This document shows, piece after piece, positions 1 through 7,796 of a DNA stretch of 20,674 nucleotides (position 1 is its first letter; each line of letters starts with the position of its first letter). The notes beneath the pieces were generated by a model, which worked only from the letters and a program-made list of their open reading frames with translations, ran no database searches and was not told the DNA's origin. This stretch comes from Oscillospiraceae bacterium (GTDB lineage Bacteria; Bacillota; Clostridia; Oscillospirales; Acutalibacteraceae): positions 1-20,674 of the forward strand of contig JAQXHW010000114.1 of assembly GCA_029007475.1 (NCBI GenBank). Reading direction: 5' to 3'. The position numbers were made by a program, and so were the translations under genes.

Positions 1-98
1 GAAATTCCGTAGTCCTCACAGAACGCACCGAATACGGACTGCGAGCAGTTGTAGCCTTTAAGGAAAAGCTCCCTTGCGATTTCGCCTTTAGTTTTCAT
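1..98 (-). CDS. C_GCAxxG_C_C family protein, N-terminal fragment
   Basis: Only the first 32 codons are inside the window; the rest runs off the left edge. The readable start has a GYNCSQSVFGAF motif, the usual N-terminus of the small cysteine-rich C_GCAxxG_C_C family, where the first conserved cysteine lies in a GYNC(A/S)Q motif. Members are thought to be redox or metal-binding proteins, but no biochemical role is well established. The ATG is preceded by AGGGTGA at a good distance. The gene starts 52 bases after the stop of the FAD/Rieske oxidoreductase on the same strand, so the two could share a transcript. The call rests on a short N-terminus, so it is likely but not certain. Confidence 0.7.
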   Translation of the reverse strand, partial: MKTKGEIARELFLKGYNCSQSVFGAFCEDYGI

Positions 99-150
99 AA
101 AAATCACCCTGACATATATTTTCTACTCCCTTTATATCACAAATTTCTCT

Positions 151-1485
151 CTACTTCAACCTTTTTCCCTTCAGAGGCTTCTTGGCAGGAGAAAAAATAA
201 CCTCTCCTGCGCGGGTAAACTCGGAGCCGTGACAGGGACATTCCAAGGTGCCCTCCTCAGGGTTTTCCTTGAGCCTGCAGCCTAAGTGAGAGCATCTTTT
301 CTCTTTTTCCGAAAAGAGTCCCGAAATCAGCCCTTTTACCGAATAACCCACGTCAACTAACAAATCCGGCAATGCGGCGAGGAAATTTACTCTGCGGGGG
401 GTATATAGCTTTTCGTACCTGTTCTCCTTGCCCTCAATTAAGTCGGGGATAAGGTCACTTGCCACCGCACAGAGGGACATTCCCCACTTGTTAAAGCCGG
501 TTGCCACAAACAGATTGGGGGTAAACATACTGTATCTGCCTATAAAGGGCAAGCTGTCGTGAGTCATTACGTCCTGATTAGACCAGGCATAAACAATCTC
601 ACCCTCGGGAAAATACTTTTTCGCAAGGCTCCGAAGCTCCACATAACAGCCGCCCTTTTTATTTTTCCCTGTTCGGTGAGCTTCTCCTCCTATGAGTACA
701 CCCCCGGGATAATCGCGCAGAGAAACACCGTTTCCGCTTATATACATTCCCCCTACTCTCTTCTCGGTTTTGACCGCCAAGAGATAGGAACGCTCCTGAT
801 GCTGCCTGAGAAAATATAATCCGGGAAAGTTTTTAACAGGATAATGGGTGCAGATTACCGTATATTTTGCGTGTATAAAGCCCTCCGGCGTTTTTACTCC
901 TTCGGTGCTTATTTTAAGGGCAGGAGTTTTCTCGTAGATTTTCAAATTTTCCGAGAGTGCCGAGGCGAATTTCAGCGGATTAAACTGTGCCTGATTTTCA
1001 AGCCTTATTGCTCCGTTTACCGAAAAGGGCAGTCCTGTCTTTGTCACATACGTTGTATCTATCCTCAGCCTTGCAAGAGCCATTCTCTCCCTAATCAGGC
1101 TGTCCGTATCCTCCGTGGAAAATATATAGGAGGGCACTCTCTCAAAGTCGCAATCTATATTTTCCTCAAAAATCAGCCTTTCGATTTTATCTATTGCCTC
1201 TTTATTGCTCTCATAATACAGCCGTGCCGAAAGGGGACTTATTTTACTTTGCAGCTTATCAAAAATAAAGCCGTGCTGGGCTGTAATTTTTGCGGTTGTC
1301 CCTTTAGTTGCGCCCGATAAAATTCTGTCGGCCTCTATCAAAACCACCTCAAAGCCTCTCTTTTTAAGCTCAAAGGCTGTCATTATCCCCGCAAGTCCGC
1401 CGCCGATAACCGCACATTCCGTATATATTTCTCCCTTCAGAGGCTCTCTCTTAGGGATATCTATACTCTGCCATAATGTTGACAT
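151..1485 (-). CDS. FAD-dependent oxidoreductase with C-terminal Rieske [2Fe-2S] domain (YhfW-like)
   Basis: This 444-residue protein has an N-terminal D-amino-acid-oxidase-type FAD domain, with the dinucleotide fold VIGGGLAGIMTAFELKKRG near residues 26-44 and the adenine-ribose acidic residue in VVLIEAD. The last ~50 residues form a Rieske domain with C398-S-H400 and C416-P-C-H419, the CxH-x15-CxxH ligand set for a [2Fe-2S] cluster. This architecture matches the YhfW family of Bacillus, whose substrate is unknown. A GTG three codons upstream would also open the frame, but it lies inside the ribosome binding site GAGGTGA. The ATG at 1485 sits five bases after that site and is the better start. 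It diverges from lepA and precedes a putative redox gene on the same strand. No signal peptide is evident, so it is probably cytoplasmic. Confidence 0.85.
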   Translation of the reverse strand: MSTLWQSIDIPKREPLKGEIYTECAVIGGGLAGIMTAFELKKRGFEVVLIEADRILSGATKGTTAKITAQHGFIFDKLQSKISPLSARLYYESNKEAIDKIERLIFEENIDCDFERVPSYIFSTEDTDSLIRERMALARLRIDTTYVTKTGLPFSVNGAIRLENQAQFNPLKFASALSENLKIYEKTPALKISTEGVKTPEGFIHAKYTVICTHYPVKNFPGLYFLRQHQERSYLLAVKTEKRVGGMYISGNGVSLRDYPGGVLIGGEAHRTGKNKKGGCYVELRSLAKKYFPEGEIVYAWSNQDVMTHDSLPFIGRYSMFTPNLFVATGFNKWGMSLCAVASDLIPDLIEGKENRYEKLYTPRRVNFLAALPDLLVDVGYSVKGLISGLFSEKEKRCSHLGCRLKENPEEGTLECPCHGSEFTRAGEVIFSPAKKPLKGKRLK

Positions 1486-1533
1486 ACATTTCACCTCAAT
1501 TTATATTTTGTGCCCGGAGAGGTAAATAATGTA

Positions 1534-1562
1534 TTGTCTATTCTTTTTCTCTGTGATATAAT
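1534..1562 (+). promoter_or_regulatory. Sigma-A promoter of lepA
   Basis: TTGTCT (1534-1539) and a perfect TATAAT (1557-1562) are separated by 17 bases. Transcription would begin near 1569, leaving a leader of about 37 bases before the TTG start of lepA. This position rules out the longer in-frame ATG at 1510. Confidence 0.8.
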
Positions 1563-1605
1563 TAATTGTTACTATCGTTTTATTACTTTGAAGTTGGTGA
1601 TAAAC

Positions 1606-3417
1606 TTGAATTTTGACCAGAGCAAAATCAGAAATTTCAGCATAATAGCTCATATCGACCACGGTAAATCCACCCTCGCCGACCGTATCTTGGAGGAGAC
1701 CTCTTCCGTTGCCAAGCGCGAAATGCAGGATCAGATTTTAGACGATATGGAGCTTGAAAAGGAAAGAGGAATTACCATTAAAGCAAGAGCCGTTACCCTT
1801 GTTTACAAGGCTGATGACGGTGAGGAATACCTCTTTAACCTTATCGACACCCCCGGTCACGTTGACTTTAACTACGAAGTTTCCCGCTCTCTCGCCGCCT
1901 GTGAGGGTGCTGTTCTCGTTGTTGATGCAACCCAGGGAATTGAGGCTCAAACCTTGGCTAATACCTATCTTGCCGTGGACTCAGGTCTTGAGATTGTCCC
2001 CGTTGTAAACAAAATCGACCTTATAAGCGCCGACCCGGCACGAATTAAGAACGAGATTGAGGATATTATCGGTATTCCTGCGCAGGATGCTCCCGAAATC
2101 TCAGCAAAGCAGGGTATCAATATCCACGCCGTTATGGAGAAAATCGTCTCCGACGTGCCTGCTCCCGAGGGTGACATTAACGCGCCCCTCAGAGCCATGA
2201 TTTTCGACAGCTACTATGACAGCTACAAGGGCGTTATAATCTACGTCAGAGTCAAAGAGGGTAAAATCTCCGTGGGCGATGAGTTTAAGCTCATGCAGAC
2301 AGGCTCTGCCTTTAATGTTGTGGAGTTAGGTCACATGGGTGCAACCTCTCTTTCTCCAACGAATACCCTCTACGCAGGCGAGGTTGGCTACATCACAGCT
2401 TCAATTAAGACTTTAGGCGACGCAAAGGTTGGCGACACAGTCACCTTAACCGAAAATCCCGCCGAATTTCCTCTTCCGGGCTACCGCGAAATTCAGTCCA
2501 TGGTTTACTGCGGTGTTTATCCCTCCGACGGCGCAAGATACGGCGACCTCAGAGACGCTCTTGAGAAGCTAAAGCTCAACGACGCTTCTCTTACCTATGA
2601 GCCCGAAACCTCCGTTGCCTTAGGCTTTGGCTTTAGATGCGGTTTCTTAGGTCTTCTGCACATGGAGATTATTCAGGAGAGATTGGAGCGAGAGTTTAAC
2701 CTCGACCTAATTACAACAGCTCCCTCGGTTAGCTATAGAATCACCTTCTCCGACGGCTCGGTAAAGATGATAGATAACCCTACCAACTACCCCGACCCCT
2801 CACTGATTGCAAAGGCTGAGGAGCCCTTTACGGACGCTCACATCTACTCTCCCTCTGAATACGTTGGAAATATTATGGAGCTTTGTCAGGAAAGACGCGG
2901 TGTTTTCTGCGGCATGACCTATATTGATTCCGACAGAGTCGACATTCACTACGAATTGCCTCTCGCCGAGATTGTCTACGATTTCTTCGATACCCTTAAA
3001 TCGAGAACAAGAGGTTACGCGTCCTTCGACTATGAGCTGAAAGAGTATAGAGAAAGCCAGCTTGTGAAGCTTGATATCATGCTCAACGGCGACGTGGTTG
3101 ACGCGCTTTCGTTTATTATCCACTCAGAGAAGGCCTATCCCAGAGCAAGAAAAATGGCTGAGAAGCTAAAGGATAAAATCCCCCGTCAGCTTTTTGAGAT
3201 TCCCATTCAAGCCTGCATCGGCGGCAAGATTATCGCCCGCGAAACAGTAAAGGCTATGAGAAAAGACGTTTTGGCAAAATGCTACGGCGGTGATATCACC
3301 CGAAAGAAGAAGCTCCTTGAAAAGCAAAAGGAAGGCAAGAAGCGCATGAGACAGTTAGGCACCGTTGAAGTGCCTCAGGAGGCCTTCATGGCAGTTCTGA
3401 AATTAGATACGGAATAA
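1606..3417 (+). CDS. lepA: Elongation factor 4 (LepA), back-translocating GTPase
   Basis: LepA/EF4 is a ribosome-associated translational GTPase that remodels stalled ribosomes and aids translation or subunit assembly. The GTPase motifs are all present: G1 AHIDHGKST (15-23), G2 in RGITIKA, G3 DTPGH (81-85) and G4 NKID (135-138). The protein then continues through EF-G-like domains to the LepA-specific C-terminal region. With the TTG start the product is 603 residues, the normal family length. The longer frame from the ATG at 1510 would add 32 unconserved residues and begins upstream of the promoter. GGTGA lies five bases before the TTG, which supports this start. The gene is monocistronic: its own promoter is on one side and a hairpin terminator begins right after the stop. 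It is transcribed toward the origin, head-on to replication. Confidence 0.97.
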   Translation: MNFDQSKIRNFSIIAHIDHGKSTLADRILEETSSVAKREMQDQILDDMELEKERGITIKARAVTLVYKADDGEEYLFNLIDTPGHVDFNYEVSRSLAACEGAVLVVDATQGIEAQTLANTYLAVDSGLEIVPVVNKIDLISADPARIKNEIEDIIGIPAQDAPEISAKQGINIHAVMEKIVSDVPAPEGDINAPLRAMIFDSYYDSYKGVIIYVRVKEGKISVGDEFKLMQTGSAFNVVELGHMGATSLSPTNTLYAGEVGYITASIKTLGDAKVGDTVTLTENPAEFPLPGYREIQSMVYCGVYPSDGARYGDLRDALEKLKLNDASLTYEPETSVALGFGFRCGFLGLLHMEIIQERLEREFNLDLITTAPSVSYRITFSDGSVKMIDNPTNYPDPSLIAKAEEPFTDAHIYSPSEYVGNIMELCQERRGVFCGMTYIDSDRVDIHYELPLAEIVYDFFDTLKSRTRGYASFDYELKEYRESQLVKLDIMLNGDVVDALSFIIHSEKAYPRARKMAEKLKDKIPRQLFEIPIQACIGGKIIARETVKAMRKDVLAKCYGGDITRKKKLLEKQKEGKKRMRQLGTVEVPQEAFMAVLKLDTE

Positions 3418-3462
3418 AAAAACCGCCGACATCTTCACATAAATGTCGGCGGTATTTTTTTT
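3416..3462. terminator. Bidirectional intrinsic terminator between lepA and the 66-aa gene
   Basis: An 11-bp perfect stem (3422-3432 with 3443-3453, ACCGCCGACAT and its complement) closes a 10-base loop. It has seven A on the left and eight T on the right, so it can end transcription from both converging genes. It overlaps both stop codons, at 3415-3417 and 3461-3463. Confidence 0.93.
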
Positions 3463-3661
3463 AATCGTCGAAGGAGCCTTCGATTTCTTTTGTCTCGGTT
3501 ACCTTGTCCTTGCCCTTGATTCCAAGTTTGTCCTTAACCTTGTTCTTCATTCGGCGGACATAGACCACAACTACTGCGCCTACGGTTACGACTACGCTGG
3601 CAACGGCTGCGATAATCATATTAATTGAGGATGCGTCAATATAAGCTGAATTAATCTGCAT
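3461..3661 (-). CDS. Small single-pass membrane protein of unknown function
   Basis: This 66-residue protein has a short polar N-terminus and one strongly hydrophobic helix rich in Val, Ala and Ile (about 13-36). A basic stretch RRMKNKVKDKLGIKGKDK follows, then an acidic tail ending in FDD. The charge pattern puts the N-terminus outside and the tail in the cytoplasm. AAAGGAG stands eight bases before the ATG, a strong ribosome binding site, so I take it as a real gene. It begins 44 bases after the stop of the YidC-glycerophosphotransferase fusion and ends on a terminator, so it is probably the last gene of that transcript. I do not recognise the family. A role as a small partner or regulator of the fusion is only a guess from position. 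Confidence 0.7.
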   Translation of the reverse strand: MQINSAYIDASSINMIIAAVASVVVTVGAVVVVYVRRMKNKVKDKLGIKGKDKVTETKEIEGSFDD

Positions 3662-3705
3662 GGTTATTTCTCCTTTTATTAGTTCTATTTATGTGCGGTG
3701 TAAAA

Positions 3706-5829
3706 TTACTTATCTTTCTTCTGCTTTTTAACAAGCTGATTGTAGATGTACTTTGCTCCGGCCTTGCCGCTTTCTCCTAAGTTAAAGATATTGCGCTTAA
3801 GCGCCTCGGTGATTTGAGCCTTGTACTTATCGGGGTTTGAAAGCAGCTCATCTACAACCCTTGAGACCGTATCGAGCTTGTCCGTATCAATCGAAACGCC
3901 CACCTCGTCACGCCACGTAATATCCGTTGCCGGACGGGAGTACTTGTCATAGTTGGGATTTAAGATCTTCATGGGAGTGTTAATAAAGAGCGAGGGCTTT
4001 TTGGTTGCGTAGGAATATTCGTAAGCGATGCCTGACCAGTCGGTAATAAGCAGGTCGGACTCCCAAATTGTACGGTTTGAGGAAAAGTCGGTTTCGATAA
4101 TGAAGTCCTCGCCGTCAGCGCCCTCATACTTTGAAATAATCGCTTCCATTTTGTGAGGGAACCGTTTAACAAACTCGGGATGAGGTCTTAAAATTACTCG
4201 GTTGCCCTTGTGGAGAAGCTCCTCAAGCATTTTGTCTAAGCAGGACTCTAAGATATTATCCTCCTGCCAGGAGGGAGCAAGGAGAATCTGCTTTTTATCC
4301 CTCTTGACCTTCTCCATTTTCTCGTACATTTCAATGAGGTTTTCGATAACACCGAAGCCTACGGGAACAAGGGTTTTCTCGGGGAGATTATACATTTTTT
4401 CGGTTTCTCTAATCTCCTCAATCTGGTGAGGGCCTACGCAGAAGATAGTATCAAAGTGGTCGTAGGCACCCTCGCGAACAACCATATTGGTTGAAGCAGG
4501 GCCGTGGAAGGTGTAGATATACTCAACGTCCTTCTTAACGTAGGAACGCTTGATGTGGAAGGTCTCCAAATCGGGAGTTGTCATGACCACGATATCCGCG
4601 TCCATTTTCATCATAAAGGTGATGATTTTGCGGGGGCCGATATAGTACGCCTGAATTCTCTCGTTTTCCTTTGCCTTCTCAAAGATAGCGTCCTTGGGGT
4701 CGTTGGTGACGTAGTGAATTGTAAGGCTTGTATTTTTCAGAAGTGAGTCAATTATATTTTCGAAGTATTTATAGAAGCCGCTTTTCTCAGAATAGAAAAC
4801 AAGATGTTTTCCCTCTATGGAGAAAAATCTCTTATAGTCGGCTTTCTCCCTCTTTGCATTTTCGTCACGCTTAAAGGGATTTTTCTTCTCCTTAACCTCA
4901 AGAGCTTCAATGGCACGAAGCTCTGCGCGCGAGGCTTCAAGCTCCTCGTAGTCAACGTATTTTTTCGGAGGAATAATCTGATTTAGGAGGAGAAGCTGGA
5001 GAATGGCAATTACGTTGCTTGCAATCCAGTAGAGAGCGATACCCGCAGGAACAAAGAAGCCTAAAAACAGGGAGAGTCCTACGGAAACAGTCATGGTGCT
5101 CCACTTATTAATCTTGCCCTGCTCTGCCTGGAGAACATTGATTTTGTTCTGAATGAAGCAGAGAAGCCAAGAGGAAAAGCCTGCAATTATGGGACAGAGA
5201 AGCATGTACCAATAGGCTGAGAAGTCAGAGCCTAATTTAACGCTTGGGGTAGCCGTCAGATCGAAGCCCAAAATATCCAGCTTCAGCTCGGAAGCCTTTG
5301 CGATAGTAGCCTTACCCTGTTCGGTCTTTGCGATATCCATAAATGCCTCGGGGTTCGACTTAATTGCGTTTATGGTTTTAATCTGAATCGAGTTGTCCTC
5401 AAGGTTTGCAGAGGGGTCAACCTCGGCGCACCTCTCCTGAAGCTGAGATATAACCGCCGGGTCTGCTCCTACAATATACTGCAAGGGATTGTAGATAACC
5501 TGAACAACGCCCAAAAGCAGGATAATCTGAATTGCAAGAGGAAGTATTGAAGCAAAGGGATTATACTTCTTTTTCTTAAAGAGCTTTGCCTGCTCCTCGC
5601 CTATTCTTTCCTTATCGCCGTAAAACTTGGCTTTGAGGCGGTTAATTGCAGGCTGAATCTCTACAATTTTTATGGCGTTTTTATGTACCCAGATACCAAC
5701 AGGGAGAATTATAATTTTAGAAATCAGGGTGAACAGCAAAATCGCCAGGCCGTAGTCGCTGAAAAGGCTGTAACACCATTTCATGACGAAGCCTAAGGGA
5801 AATGCTATCCATGAAAGTATCATTCCCAT
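3706..5829 (-). CDS. YidC/Oxa1 insertase fused to a CDP-glycerol glycerophosphotransferase-like domain
   Basis: This 707-residue protein is a two-part fusion. Residues 1-288 match the YidC/Oxa1 fold: hydrophobic helices near 4-20, 26-45, 92-117, 205-227 and 245-284, a basic cytoplasmic loop at 60-90, and the YWIASN motif before the last helix. It aligns by eye with the second YidC of this window. A charged linker follows (290-335). Residues 341-707 look like a TagF/CDP-glycerol glycerophosphotransferase: HG at 442-443, RPHP at 548-551, and TDWSG at 596-600 in the place of the family's TDYSS. TagF-type enzymes transfer glycerol-phosphate from CDP-glycerol onto wall or capsule polymers on the inner face of the membrane. 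The start at 5829 has GGAGG eight bases upstream; the longer frame start at 5874 lies inside the -10 box. The actual substrate and any insertase activity are unproven. Confidence 0.88.
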   Translation of the reverse strand: MGMILSWIAFPLGFVMKWCYSLFSDYGLAILLFTLISKIIILPVGIWVHKNAIKIVEIQPAINRLKAKFYGDKERIGEEQAKLFKKKKYNPFASILPLAIQIILLLGVVQVIYNPLQYIVGADPAVISQLQERCAEVDPSANLEDNSIQIKTINAIKSNPEAFMDIAKTEQGKATIAKASELKLDILGFDLTATPSVKLGSDFSAYWYMLLCPIIAGFSSWLLCFIQNKINVLQAEQGKINKWSTMTVSVGLSLFLGFFVPAGIALYWIASNVIAILQLLLLNQIIPPKKYVDYEELEASRAELRAIEALEVKEKKNPFKRDENAKREKADYKRFFSIEGKHLVFYSEKSGFYKYFENIIDSLLKNTSLTIHYVTNDPKDAIFEKAKENERIQAYYIGPRKIITFMMKMDADIVVMTTPDLETFHIKRSYVKKDVEYIYTFHGPASTNMVVREGAYDHFDTIFCVGPHQIEEIRETEKMYNLPEKTLVPVGFGVIENLIEMYEKMEKVKRDKKQILLAPSWQEDNILESCLDKMLEELLHKGNRVILRPHPEFVKRFPHKMEAIISKYEGADGEDFIIETDFSSNRTIWESDLLITDWSGIAYEYSYATKKPSLFINTPMKILNPNYDKYSRPATDITWRDEVGVSIDTDKLDTVSRVVDELLSNPDKYKAQITEALKRNIFNLGESGKAGAKYIYNQLVKKQKKDK

Positions 5830-5872
5830 GTTATAGACCTCCAAAAGGACATATCTTTTCATTATAAAATTC

Positions 5873-5902
5873 ATTATACTCCCATTACATACATAATGTC
5901 AA
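5873..5902 (-). promoter_or_regulatory. Consensus sigma-A promoter of the YidC-glycerophosphotransferase gene
   Basis: On the - strand a perfect TTGACA (5897-5902) and a perfect TATAAT (5873-5878) are separated by 18 bases. Transcription would start near 5866, leaving a leader of roughly 37 bases. Two perfect hexamers suggest strong expression. Confidence 0.88.
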
Positions 5903-5928
5903 CGAAAATCGCAGGTAGAACCTTATTT

Positions 5929-5945
5929 TGTAACCTTTGTGTTGT
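5929..5945 (+). promoter_or_regulatory. Possible WalR-like direct repeat upstream of capA-like gene
   Basis: TGTAAC-N5-TGTTGT matches 11 of the 12 specified positions of the WalR box TGTWAH-N5-TGTWAH. It abuts the -35 box of the capA-like promoter, where a response regulator could act. WalRK controls cell-wall genes in low-GC Gram-positives. The match is short and degenerate and could be chance. Confidence 0.25.
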
Positions 5946-5973
5946 TGAAATCCCTCCCCTCCTGTGTTATAAA
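5945..5973 (+). promoter_or_regulatory. Sigma-A promoter of the capA-like gene
   Basis: TTGAAA (5945-5950) and TATAAA (5968-5973) have a 17-base spacer, and TG at 5965-5966 gives an extended -10. Transcription would begin near 5980. The promoter is back to back with that of the YidC fusion; the two -35 boxes are 42 bases apart. Confidence 0.8.
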
Positions 5974-6010
5974 TTATCATGTAAAGTTGTTTTTCTTCGA
6001 GGTGATGAAA

Positions 6011-7207
6011 ATGAGCAAGCGTTCCATTACAATCTGCATAATCGCCGGTGCTTTGGCTCTCGTATTTATAGTCGTCATGGCGGTAAGCTGTGCAGCTCCT
6101 CACGAGGAAAAGCCCCCTGTTGACTTCGATATAAACCCCACAAGACCTGCCGTTACAGAGGCTCCGGTTAAGGTTATGCCCTCGGTTACCCTCTCCTTTA
6201 TCGGCGACTGTATTATCGGAAGCGAATCGGGTTACGCGAATGAGGGAGGCTTTACTTGGTATGCTCAGGAAAAGCCCCACGAATATTTCTTTGAGAAGGT
6301 ATATGACGTGCTCTCAAAGGACACCTTCACCCTTGCCAACGTAGAAAATGTTATTACCGACCGAGATTTAGAGAAAACCTACAAGGACTACTCTCCTGCT
6401 TTCTGGTTTAAGGCCCCCACAAAGGACGCAGACATTTTGACAAAAGGCTCCGTTGAGGTTGCGGGAATTGTAAACAACCACACCAAGGACTACGGCGAGG
6501 AGGGTTATCAGGACACCAAGGAAGCCTTACTGGCGGAGGGTCTAAAGGTGGGCGAGGACTGCGTACCTCTTTACCTTGAAGCCAACGGAATTAAGATAGG
6601 CGTTTGCTACGCTCAGCTTTGGGCAGAATATCATTTGAGCTACGTTGAGGACTGTCTTGCTGAAATGGAGGGTAAATGCGACTATAAAATCGTATTCTTC
6701 CACGGAGGCGAGGAGGGTGTTCATGAACCCGACCAGTACAAAATCAACTGCGCAAGAAAGCTCGCCGAGGAGAAGCAGTGCGACCTTATTGTCGGCAGTC
6801 ATCCCCATGTGCTTCAGCCTATGGAGGTAGTAAACGGCGTGCCCATTGTGTATTCCTTAGGCAATTTCTGCTACTCCGCTTCCAATTACCCCGAAAACAA
6901 GACAATTATTTTTCAGATCATGCTGACTCAGGACGAGGGCATGGTACATACCTCCTACCGAATTATCCCCTGCTACGTCTACACAGGCGACCGCAACAAC
7001 TGGCAGCCTGCCATTGTAGAGGACGAATACGATTACAACGAGATTATGGAAATGATGGCCACCCCCGTAAAGAGCACCGACTATTACAGCTATTACGACA
7101 CAGACGTCGAGGAAACAGAGGAAACTCAGGCTTTTGAAACCGAGGCGCCTGTCTATACCGACGCACCTGCGCAGGAGGAAACCGTAAGCGTTGCGCAAAC
7201 AGAATAA
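6011..7207 (+). CDS. CapA/PGA_cap-family surface metallophosphoesterase-like lipoprotein
   Basis: This 398-residue protein has an export signal: SKR, then a hydrophobic helix (6-25), then VSC at 25-27 that may be a lipobox, though its -3 residue is Ala. The CapA/PgsA-type calcineurin-like fold runs from about 57 to 325. Its likely metal or active-site motifs are FIGD (63-66), VEN (111-113), NNH (155-157), HGGEE (231-235) and GSHPH (262-266), followed by PIVYSLGNF. CapA proteins take part in making or anchoring poly-gamma-glutamate or other capsules, but no capB/capC is nearby, so the polymer is unknown. The last 35 residues are low-complexity and rich in Glu, Thr and Pro. The start at 6011 has AGGTGA five bases before it; an upstream ATG at 6005 is too close, and the longest frame starts upstream of the promoter. 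It is divergent from the YidC fusion. Confidence 0.87.
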   Translation: MSKRSITICIIAGALALVFIVVMAVSCAAPHEEKPPVDFDINPTRPAVTEAPVKVMPSVTLSFIGDCIIGSESGYANEGGFTWYAQEKPHEYFFEKVYDVLSKDTFTLANVENVITDRDLEKTYKDYSPAFWFKAPTKDADILTKGSVEVAGIVNNHTKDYGEEGYQDTKEALLAEGLKVGEDCVPLYLEANGIKIGVCYAQLWAEYHLSYVEDCLAEMEGKCDYKIVFFHGGEEGVHEPDQYKINCARKLAEEKQCDLIVGSHPHVLQPMEVVNGVPIVYSLGNFCYSASNYPENKTIIFQIMLTQDEGMVHTSYRIIPCYVYTGDRNNWQPAIVEDEYDYNEIMEMMATPVKSTDYYSYYDTDVEETEETQAFETEAPVYTDAPAQEETVSVAQTE

Positions 7208-7216
7208 CGATGACAA

Positions 7217-7256
7217 AAGGCTTGCCGCAGGATAAAAACCGAAGCAAGCCTTAATT
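7217..7256 (+). terminator. Probable terminator of the capA-like gene
   Basis: A 9-bp stem (AAGGCTTGC, 7217-7225, with 7244-7252) lies 10 bases after the stop. The loop is 18 bases and the tail is only AATTTAT, so it may be weak. Confidence 0.5.
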
Positions 7257-7406
7257 TATACTAAAATCTCCGATTTTTGCCCTGTAATTTTCTGAATTGC
7301 TAAATTACAAAGGGCAGAAAAACTCAATAAACCATTTATGAATCAGAAAGAAATTTTCAGAAATAAAGGGGAAAAGAAAGTTTTTTGAAAAAAGGCGGAA
7401 AAGGAC

Positions 7407-7435
7407 TTGAAATTCATAAAGTTTTGTGGTATGAT
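7407..7435 (+). promoter_or_regulatory. Promoter of tRNA-Thr
   Basis: TTGAAA (7407-7412), 17 bases, TATGAT (7430-7435), with an extended -10 TG at 7427-7428. Transcription would begin about 20 bases before the tRNA. Confidence 0.7.
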
Positions 7436-7460
7436 AATCGGGTACTTGACTTAAGTGCGT

Positions 7461-7536
<76 letters not shown>

Positions 7537-7540
7537 AAAT

Positions 7541-7571
7541 AATCCTCGCTGCTTTGCGGCGGGGATTTTTT
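7541..7571 (+). terminator. Intrinsic terminator of tRNA-Thr
   Basis: A 12-bp stem with two T-G pairs (7541-7552 with 7556-7567) and a TTT loop, followed by six T (7566-7571), begins five bases after the tRNA. Confidence 0.88.
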
Positions 7572-7689
7572 GCTGCGGTAAGAATATAATCTATTGCCTC
7601 AGTAGATCAACCTGCTTCATTAGATAATGTCATCGGCTCAGACGCACATCTTCCCTTAGCGGCGCACATATTACCTCGGTACAATTTAC

Positions 7690-7730
7690 AAAAAGGCTGC
7701 GGCAGAAAACTGTCGCAGCCTTAGCTTTTT
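7690..7730. terminator. Bidirectional terminator between tRNA-Thr and the dockerin gene
   Basis: A 13-bp stem (7693-7705 with 7710-7722, one G-T pair) closes an AAAA loop. Five A precede it and AGCTTTTT follows, so it can work on both strands. On the - strand it would end the transcript coming from the dockerin gene, about 75 bases after its stop. The rest of 7572-7796 shows no gene. Confidence 0.82.
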
Positions 7731-7796
7731 ATATAGTGGGGGCATAAATAATATCCCTCAACTGCTAATAAATCGAAAGTCTCCGCGCCCGGTGAC

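Noticed and set aside
844..1320. A 158-codon + strand frame opposite the FAD/Rieske gene
   Set aside because: It is antisense to a gene with clear FAD and Rieske motifs; its own product has no recognisable features.
3416..3462. Possible attachment site or mobile-element inverted repeat beside lepA
   Set aside because: The 11-bp hairpin with A and T tracts between converging genes is a normal bidirectional terminator; no transposase or integrase is near.
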